Shown here piece after piece: positions 16,001 through 20,464 of a stretch of DNA of 20,464 nucleotides. Positions within the stretch are counted from its first letter, which is position 1; each line of letters begins with the position of its first letter. The stretch is from Actinomycetes bacterium. Its GTDB lineage: Bacteria > Actinomycetota > Coriobacteriia > Coriobacteriales > Eggerthellaceae. The DNA is taken from positions 1 to 20,464 of the forward strand of contig JAEWQO010000088.1 of NCBI GenBank assembly GCA_023460315.1, given 5' to 3'. The translations under genes were made by a program, and so were the position numbers. A model generated the notes under the pieces. It was not told the origin of the DNA. It ran no database searches and saw nothing but the letters and a program-made list of their open reading frames with translations.

Positions 16001-16471
16001 ATGGTACGACAGAATCCCAACGTTACAAGATTGATGGAACGTCTGGACGCTACAATGGAAGTGTTGGACGGGAAGATCCAGGAAGGCATGGCAAGGTCCA
16101 ATGCAAACTACCTTTCTTTCTTTGAAGACAAGTCTGAGGAGTTATACAGGCTGTATTATATGTATAAATGCTTAAATGACCTGCGTTCCAATATAAGAAA
16201 ACTTGAGACACCGCAGCAGATTCAGGAATACATACAGCGAAGAAGGAATGTCTGTTTGGATAAACTGCTGGAACAGGACATCTCTGCCGGAAGTACAAGC
16301 CCGATGAGCAATCTGGCCCATACACTCCGGCTCGAGTGTTCGCAGCAGCTTATCCGTGAATATGACCTGTTTATCCGTTTCCTTACCGCAACCCCACGAC
16401 AGAGACAGGAAGAAGAACGCGCTTCAAAAGTCAACCGGGATAAGGTGCAGAAAAAAGGATTAAGATTATAG
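16001..16471 (+). CDS. Conserved helical protein, paralogue 3 of 3
   Basis: A 156-residue protein, 4 bp after copy 2. It keeps the N-terminal helix (TRLMERLDATMEVLDGKIQEG), NYLSFFEDKSEELYRLYYM, and the shared motif STSPMSNLAHTLRLECSQQLI, but its tail is diverged (KVQKKGLRL). Its DNA is more AT-rich than copies 1 and 2, so it may have a different history. It ends in TAG and is followed 8 bp later by the lysozyme gene. Function is unknown. Confidence 0.7.
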   Translation: MVRQNPNVTRLMERLDATMEVLDGKIQEGMARSNANYLSFFEDKSEELYRLYYMYKCLNDLRSNIRKLETPQQIQEYIQRRRNVCLDKLLEQDISAGSTSPMSNLAHTLRLECSQQLIREYDLFIRFLTATPRQRQEEERASKVNRDKVQKKGLRL

Positions 16472-16479
16472 TAAAAACA

Positions 16480-17016
16480 ATGAAAAAGGTAAAGAAAATA
16501 TCAGTTTGGAGAGGAAAGGCAATACTATGCCTGCTTGCGATGATACTGTCAACAGCCTGTCTATCGGCACAGCCGATAAAAATGCAACAGGGACCGGATC
16601 CGGTAAAGTTTGAACTTGCGGTCAGTCTTGTAAAACAATGAGAAGGACTTCATGGAAAAGACAAATTTCCTTTCTACGGATTTGGACACCGGCTATTGCC
16701 CGGCGAGAATCTGTCCTACGACATGACGGAGGCAGAAGCGGAGGCACTGCTCCGTAGGGATCTCATGAAACGCTACGCATTGTTCCGCAGTTACGGCAAG
16801 GATGCACTTCTTTTAACGGTCTTGAGCTACAATGTTGGGACATCCGCATTGCTCGGTTATGGGAAACGCCCCAAAAGCCGCCTGCTCCGAAAGCTGGAAG
16901 CTGGAGACCGTGATATATACAGGGAATACATTTCCTATTGCCACTACCGGGGACGGAAGGTCAAATCAATAGAAAGACGCAGAAAAATGGAATTTTTACT
17001 GCTTTATGAGAAATAA
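16480..17016 (+). CDS. Secreted phage-type lysozyme (GH24-like), one in-frame TGA
   Basis: The full frame from ATG 16480 gives 178 residues: a signal peptide (about 1-32, KAILCLLAMILSTACLSAQ, possibly a lipoprotein), a linker, and a lysozyme domain with KFELAVSLVKQ-TGA-EGLHGKDKFPFYGFGHRL and DMTEAEAEALLRRDLMKR. The TGA (16639-16641, codon 54) directly precedes the EG pair that holds the catalytic Glu; phage-type lysozymes often have Trp there (KQWEGL). Read as Trp the enzyme is complete; read as stop the whole catalytic domain is lost, and the restart at 16696 lacks the active-site Glu. Lysozymes of this kind accompany Bacteroides tra operons and probably open peptidoglycan for the channel. 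It ends in TAA. Confidence 0.82.
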
Positions 17017-17024
17017 AAAGAACG

Positions 17025-17059
17025 AGGGAGAGCATACGACGTTTCGTAGTGCCCTCCCT
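17025..17059. terminator. Hairpin between convergent operons, probable bidirectional terminator
   Basis: An imperfect long stem (17025-17039 with 17044-17059: AGGGAG/CTCCCT, GCA/TGC, TACGA/TCGTA, one mismatch and one bulge, 4-nt loop) starts 8 bp after the lysozyme stop. On the minus strand it is followed by GTTCTTTTTATT, a good U-tract, so it can terminate the antirepressor operon; on the plus strand the T-tract is weak. Confidence 0.65.
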
Positions 17060-17085
17060 TCATTCATATAGGATTTTCAATACTT

Positions 17086-17119
17086 CCCGCATTATAAATC
17101 CGGTTGTTTATAATGTGGG
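17086..17119. terminator. Second strong hairpin after the antirepressor gene
   Basis: A 13-bp stem with one G-T pair (CCCGCATTATAAA 17086-17098 with TTTATAATGTGGG 17107-17119; 8-nt loop) lies 12 bp beyond the antirepressor stop. There is no U-tract on either side, so it may protect the 3' end of the minus-strand mRNA or act together with the hairpin at 17025. Confidence 0.55.
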
Positions 17120-17131
17120 AGTATGTCATGC

Positions 17132-17908
17132 CTAATACCCGATATTGAAATTCAGCAGCTGATGGATAAAAAGCCTGCCGCGTTCCGTCCATACGGTATG
17201 CATGGCCGTTCCGGTTTCTCCGTTCCGGTTTTGCCATACATGCGTATGTGTCCGGGTATATCCTTCCTTGTGGTATCGGGCGGTAAGCATCCATGTTCCT
17301 GACTGGCGGAACTGGACTCCAAGCAATTTCAACCTGTAATTCAGCTCCCTTCCGCTCATTCCAAGTTCTTTGGCTATCTGCGTGGTTGTATATGTACTTG
17401 CCGAATGCAGGACCTCTTCAAAATACCTTACCTTAGGAGCCTGCCGGCTTAATTTGATGGCGTTCTGCGCGTTTTTCTCTTCCAGTACGGATATATGCCT
17501 GTCGCGTTCCTTTATCCTGTTTTCCGCAAGTAACAAAGCCCGTGAAAGCAGTTCGGAGTCGGTTTCTCCCTTTATGTCAAGCAGGTATCCGCCTTCTTTT
17601 AATGTTCGTGGGACGAGGTCGTCAAAGATCCAGCTTTCAAACCTTTCAGCCGAGGGCAGACGGCTTCCGGCTATAAGCCTGTACATGTTCCCTTCATCTA
17701 TGAACTTGATTTTCTGACGTCCGCCCCTGGTAGGGATGTCGTGAACGCAGACTCCCTTCTGTTTACAGTGCCGGTCTATGGCATCCCTTGTATTGGCGTA
17801 TCCCAATGATGCGGCAACATCCTTTGCGCAAAACCATATTTTGCCGTCCTTCTCGACTGTCCGGATTTTACCGAACTCAGGATGTTCCGCTATAACAAAT
17901 GTATGCAT
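17132..17908 (-). CDS. Phage-type antirepressor (Bro-N plus KilAC domains)
   Basis: A 258-residue protein with an N-terminal Bro-N domain (about residues 1-105: KDGKIWFCAKDVAASLGYAN, then FIDEGNMYRLIAGSRLPSAE and FESWIFDDLVPRTLKEGGY), a helical linker with a coiled coil, and a C-terminal KilAC DNA-binding domain (about 160-250: TTTQIAKELGMSGRELNYRL then QSGTWMLTARYHKEGY). Such proteins counteract repressors in temperate phages and also occur as cargo in Bacteroides elements. It follows the methyltransferase by 8 bp and is the last gene of the minus-strand operon. It ends in TAG; all five Trp codons are TGG. Confidence 0.88.
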   Translation of the reverse strand: MHTFVIAEHPEFGKIRTVEKDGKIWFCAKDVAASLGYANTRDAIDRHCKQKGVCVHDIPTRGGRQKIKFIDEGNMYRLIAGSRLPSAERFESWIFDDLVPRTLKEGGYLLDIKGETDSELLSRALLLAENRIKERDRHISVLEEKNAQNAIKLSRQAPKVRYFEEVLHSASTYTTTQIAKELGMSGRELNYRLKLLGVQFRQSGTWMLTARYHKEGYTRTHTHVWQNRNGETGTAMHTVWTERGRLFIHQLLNFNIGY

Positions 17909-17916
17909 GCTGTCTA

Positions 17917-18993
17917 TTATTTATAAGTTGATTCTATCGCTTTGAATATCTCATGGATTACCTGGGGGACGATGGCGTTTCCATATCCCTTGACGGACTG
18001 CTGCCGCCAGGAAGAAAAGGTAATACCGTCCAATTGACGGGGAACCCCATCATCTCGGCCACAAACAGGGGATTGAGTTGGAAACTCCTCCCAGACCGGG
18101 CAAAGAAATCGGGAAGGCTGCCCTGATGCGGGTTCTTCCCCTTCCTTTGGAAATTTTCCAAGGTCGGCGCGCCCTTCCAGTCCCTTGCAGTCGGTGTCGG
18201 GAGCAGCCCGTGGAAGTCCAGGAAGTCCGTCAGGCCGTTGGGGTTCTTCTCCCCGTCCTCCGTCTCGTGCATCGACACGCGCCCCTGACGTTTCCAGCGT
18301 TCCACCCGCTGCCGGTGGTGTATCTCCGTCGCTGTCGGGGTGGGCAGCAACATCTCGCGGATGATTTCCGGAAGACCCTTCTGGAGACAGTTCGGTCCCC
18401 TCGGGCTGTAATCCCTCGCCATCGGCGTGGGCAACAAACCATATGCGGTCCCTTCTGTGCGGGGCACCGACGGCACAAGCCGGAATAAGCAGCGGCTGGA
18501 CGGTATATCCTTCACGCTCAAGATCACGGCAGATGGTCTCGACGACGTATTCCTCCCGCTTGCGGTATACAGGCTGATCCTCTCCGAACAGAGAGGGCTG
18601 ACATCCCACGTGAGCCGCCTTGCCGGGCTGTACCATCGTGAGGATGCCACCAACGTTCTCACCAACAATCCAACCGGGCCGGATCTCGTGAATGGCACGG
18701 AGCATGTGAGGCCAGAGGTAACGGCTGTCCTCCGCGCCCTTTCGCCGGCCGGCAACGGAAAAGGGCTGGCATGGGAAACCTCCTGTGAGGATGTCGATCC
18801 GTCCCCTTCATCCCCGAAAATCCGTAGTTGTAATATCCGTATAACTTTCTGCATGGCTGAACCAGTAATTTAAAATTCGGTTACAAAACTCATCTATCTC
18901 ACAATGGAAGGCGTTACGCCATCCCATTCATTCGGCGGCAAGATCCGCCGCACCAAACCCGCTGAACAGCGAGGCATGTACCAACTGTCTCAT
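17917..18993 (-). CDS. C5 cytosine DNA methyltransferase, two in-frame TGA codons
   Basis: The full frame from ATG 18993 gives 358 residues. Motif I is LFSGFGAADLAAE-TGA-MGW, motif IV GGFPCQPFSVAG with catalytic Cys75, motif VI GENVGG, motif VIII APHRRDRIWFVA and the C-terminal motif GYGNAIVPQV. TGA codons are at 18930-18928 (codon 22) and 18810-18808 (codon 62, DFRG-TGA-RGRIDILTGGF). Homologues have Trp at the first site (DLAAEWMGW). Under the standard code only a 262-residue fragment from 18705 survives, without the cofactor-binding and catalytic motifs. The long Pro/Gly/Asp-rich target-recognition region lies between motifs VIII and IX. No restriction enzyme gene is adjacent, so it is probably an orphan methylase that protects the element. 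It lies 11 bp after the HTH gene and ends in TAA. Confidence 0.87.
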
Positions 18994-19004
18994 ATTGAAT
19001 CCTA

Positions 19005-19379
19005 TTAATCGGTTAATGAATCCGTTACATTTCCTGTCTCTTTTTTCACCGGAACGGTTATCGCCATTCCGTCGATCTTGCGGTATATCTTTCCCATCTC
19101 CAGCATGTTCTTTAACCGCAGGATGTCCGTAATCTCGTAGACGGTTATACCATTCTGCACGCTGAAACGGATATACCCCTTCTGACGTTGTGTCTCCACT
19201 TCCTCACGAGTCATCTGGAGAAGCTCGCAGATCTCCTCCAGCGTGAAGGTCAGTTGCACTTCCTTGACGGTATGCGCATAGGTCAGGATACTCAGTATCT
19301 GCAGGCATTTACGGTGTGCCTTGACAAGGGCGGCAAACTTGTTCCGCTCGATCATGATGTACTTACTTTGATTTTCCAT
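19005..19379 (-). CDS. Small helix-turn-helix protein (Xis2d-like by size and position)
   Basis: A 124-residue protein with a helical N-terminus (MIERNKFAALVKAHRKCLQIL) and a MerR/excisionase-like HTH (about 45-95: TFTLEEICELLQMTREEVETQR, GYIRFSVQNGITVYEITDI). Its start overlaps the end of the upstream HTH gene by 17 bp. Pairs of ~120-residue HTH proteins like these occur in CTnDOT-type elements (orf2c/orf2d, Xis2c/Xis2d), where they act in excision and activate transfer genes; that equivalence is inferred. It starts the stretch leading into the methyltransferase and ends in TAA. Confidence 0.72.
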   Translation of the reverse strand: MENQSKYIMIERNKFAALVKAHRKCLQILSILTYAHTVKEVQLTFTLEEICELLQMTREEVETQRQKGYIRFSVQNGITVYEITDILRLKNMLEMGKIYRKIDGMAITVPVKKETGNVTDSLTD

Positions 19380-19725
19380 TCTTCTTATTATTAATTGTTA
19401 TTGGTTCCTGTTCTTCGAGGGCTTCCGGTAGGACGGCCGTGCCATATTCCTCCCGGAGGAACTTGTACACGTCGAATGCCCAGAAGTACACCTTGCCGCT
19501 GATCTTAAAGGACGGCAGCTTTCCCGACATGCGCCAGCGTATCAGCGTCCGGTCGCAGACTTTCAGCTGGAGACGCATGTCGCGGCTGTCCAGCATCTGC
19601 TTGCCGTTGAAATTACTAAGTGCTTCCAACTCCATTTCCAGACGGGCGATGAGCTTGTTCTGACGCTCGAAGCATCCTTCGATCATCTGCCTGAGCTCCA
19701 TGATTTCATTCTTGCCTTCTTCCAT
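19363..19725 (-). CDS. Helix-turn-helix protein (excisionase/Xis2c-like)
   Basis: A 120-residue protein from ATG 19725 (MEEGKNEIMELRQMIEGCF); an upstream in-frame ATG at 19857 is possible but the added residues look non-coding. An N-terminal coiled coil (ELRQMIEGCFERQNKLIARL) precedes an HTH_17-type domain (about 50-97: DSRDMRLQLKVCDRTLIRWR, then KISGKVYFWAFDVYKFLREEYG), typical of excisionase-like DNA-binding proteins of Bacteroides mobile elements. It is the first gene of the four-gene minus-strand operon. It ends in TAA. Confidence 0.78.
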   Translation of the reverse strand: MEEGKNEIMELRQMIEGCFERQNKLIARLEMELEALSNFNGKQMLDSRDMRLQLKVCDRTLIRWRMSGKLPSFKISGKVYFWAFDVYKFLREEYGTAVLPEALEEQEPITINNKKNGKSK

Positions 19726-19960
19726 TTGTCGGTTGTTTTTAGTTCGATACTGTTTTTGTCTTTCTTCGCTTGCAAAGTTTGGGAAAATCGGAGGGTGAAC
19801 ATAGGGCTGACGGATACCGCCAGCCCCATATTTAGCCAGTAAACTATTATGTATCAATGATGTATTTTTTGAAGTTTTTTGAGAGGGTAAAACCCTATTA
19901 CCGGGAATAAACTATTCGGAGGAGAGGTAATACAGTAAAAAGAGGATATCTTACGGATGG

Positions 19961-20002
19961 CAATAAAAAAGGAGACCAAGTCCGAAATAGGACCTGATCT
20001 CC
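19961..20002 (-). terminator. Strong intrinsic terminator on the minus strand
   Basis: A 13-bp stem with two G-T pairs on the RNA (19971-19983 with 19990-20002, 6-nt loop) is followed on the minus strand by TTTTTTATTG. It would stop transcription arriving from the right, about 240 bp before the first HTH gene at 19725. Confidence 0.8.
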
Positions 20003-20024
20003 CTTGAAAATCCCGCATAAAAAC

Positions 20025-20055
20025 TTGCTAAGGTCAAGTAAATTAACTACTTTTG
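20025..20055 (+). promoter_or_regulatory. Bacteroidota-type promoter (-33 TTG, -7 TACTTTTG)
   Basis: TTG at 20025-20027 and TACTTTTG at 20048-20055 fit the Bacteroides consensus (TTTG, 19-21 bp, TAnnTTTG) with a 20-bp spacer. No plausible gene follows on the plus strand: the first ATG-led frames are short or unlike a real protein. It may drive a non-coding RNA or a gene beyond the window. Confidence 0.55.
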
Positions 20056-20151
20056 TAGCTGAAGAGTTATTTGAGATTATGCAGAAAAACGCAAGCGAGC
20101 GATGGATTTTCGTCACCTAATCGTTACCTGCCTATTTTCTAAGCTCCGATT

Positions 20152-20172
20152 ACCTTTTGACAATCAAAAGGT
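20152..20172. repeat. Perfect 9-bp inverted repeat
   Basis: ACCTTTTGA (20152-20160) and TCAAAAGGT (20164-20172) are separated by CAA. It lies about 100 bp downstream of the promoter at 20025 and is not followed by an immediate T-run; it could be a protein-binding site or part of an RNA structure. Confidence 0.55.
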
Positions 20173-20237
20173 TAAAGAAAACTACGCTATTTTTTATTAT
20201 AAAGTCCGGATGTTTCGGATGAAAAGCTTCGAGCTTT

Positions 20238-20297
20238 CGGATGATATGTTCGGCGCTGACAGATGGTGTGTCGAGGATAAACGGATGATATGTTCGG
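20238..20297. repeat. 16-bp direct repeat, 44-bp period
   Basis: CGGATGATATGTTCGG occurs identically at 20238-20253 and 20282-20297. A related shorter copy (tttcggatga) precedes it near 20215. Repeated sites like these are often bound by regulators or recombination proteins; no function is shown by the sequence itself. Confidence 0.65.
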
Positions 20298-20392
20298 GAC
20301 GGATACATGGTTTGTTCCGGCTATATGAACGGACGATAATGCGTCTGTTCCGTTAATCTTCCATAAATCTGCTCTTGACAAGATTGGCTGCT

Positions 20393-20464
20393 TTATTCTG
20401 TATCGGGTTCTTCCCGGATGATGTTTATCATGCTGCCCAACTTATGATGGTTGTTCCATAGCAC
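20393..20464 (-). CDS. C-terminal fragment of an unidentified protein (runs off the right edge)
   Basis: A minus-strand frame is open from the right edge to TAA at 20395-20393, giving 23 residues ending NIIREEPDTE. It has a plausible charged C-terminal tail, and the direction agrees with the terminator at 19971, but the fragment is too short to assign. Confidence 0.3.
   Translation of the reverse strand: MLWNNHHKLGSMINIIREEPDTE

Larger units (their letters stand above)
19726..20392. other. Non-coding right-hand region
   Basis: No convincing protein gene is visible. It contains a minus-strand intrinsic terminator (19971-20002), a plus-strand Bacteroides-type promoter (20025-20055), a perfect 9-bp hairpin (20152-20172), an AAAGCT-tcg-AGCTTT inverted repeat (about 20224-20238) and a 16-bp direct repeat (20238-20253 and 20282-20297). 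The combination suggests a control region, a small RNA locus or an element attachment region. Confidence 0.45.

Noticed and set aside
17958..18854. 298-residue minus-strand frame overlapping the methyltransferase
   Set aside because: It is a shadow: the C5 methyltransferase motifs, including the catalytic PCQ region, read in the frame starting at 18993 once TGA is treated as Trp.
5833..18993. Treating traE, traG, traM, the lysozyme and the methyltransferase as pseudogenes
   Set aside because: All lesions are TGA, mostly where Trp is expected, with no frameshift or other stop; ordinary decay should give a mixture. Kept only as the alternative explanation.
20102..20356. 84-residue plus-strand frame downstream of the promoter at 20025
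   Set aside because: It covers the direct and inverted repeats, its composition is not protein-like and there is no ribosome binding site; more likely non-coding.
1..20464. Suppressor tRNA or tRNA-Trp(UCA) gene
   Set aside because: I scanned the intergenic regions on both strands for T-loop-like GTTCRANNC with a paired acceptor stem and found none; the decoding tRNA, if any, must lie outside the window.

Overview
The window is most likely from a Bacteroidales genome. It carries the transfer region of a CTnDOT-type conjugative transposon (ICE). The tra genes sit in the canonical Bacteroides order (E-F-G-I-J-K-L-M-N-O-Q) and their protein families (DUF3408, DUF4133, DUF4134, DUF4141, DUF4138, DUF3872, TraJ/K/L/M/O) are typical of that group. 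One promoter with the Bacteroidota -33/-7 pattern is visible near the right end. All assignments come from reading the sequence; no search was run.

Layout. 1-283: 5' part of an unrecognised minus-strand gene. 284-1414: non-coding, with nested palindromes (453-484) and a tandem array of ~86-bp hairpin units (713-1092). 1415-3127: two DUF3408 proteins and an intact ParA ATPase. 3274-4498: a two-gene amidoligase module with its own strong ribosome binding site and terminator. 4598-4915: decayed remnant of a second ParA/TraA gene. 4922-15042: the mating-pair-formation operon (TraD-like, then TraE to TraQ; no TraH or TraP primase seen). 15058-16471: three paralogous small helical proteins of unknown function. 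16480-17016: secreted lysozyme. A hairpin then separates a convergent minus-strand operon (19725 down to 17132): two small helix-turn-helix proteins, a C5 cytosine methyltransferase and a Bro-N/KilAC antirepressor. 19726-20464 is mostly non-coding, with a strong minus-strand terminator, a plus-strand promoter, repeats and the tail of another minus-strand gene.

The main observation concerns the genetic code. Five genes look broken under the standard code: traE (two lesions), traG, traM, the lysozyme and the methyltransferase (two lesions). Every one of the seven lesions is an in-frame TGA. No frameshift and no TAA or TAG was found in these genes. At the four sites in TraG, TraM, the lysozyme and methyltransferase codon 22, Trp is the residue I would expect from the family. 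Of 26 gene ends that can be read, 20 are TAA, 4 TAG and only 2 TGA, and both TGA ends lie in the amidoligase module. This points to UGA being decoded as Trp (reassignment or efficient suppression) in the host or element, with TGG still the majority Trp codon (about 50 by hand count against 7 TGA). I saw no tRNA gene for UGA in the window. Parallel decay or sequence error remain alternatives.

How the parts fit: TraE/F/G/I/J/K/L/M/N/O/Q would build the type IV secretion apparatus across the envelope, with TraG as its ATPase, and the lysozyme would open peptidoglycan for it. The methyltransferase and antirepressor look like defence-evasion and regulatory cargo. The two HTH proteins resemble the small excision/regulation proteins of CTnDOT-type elements.
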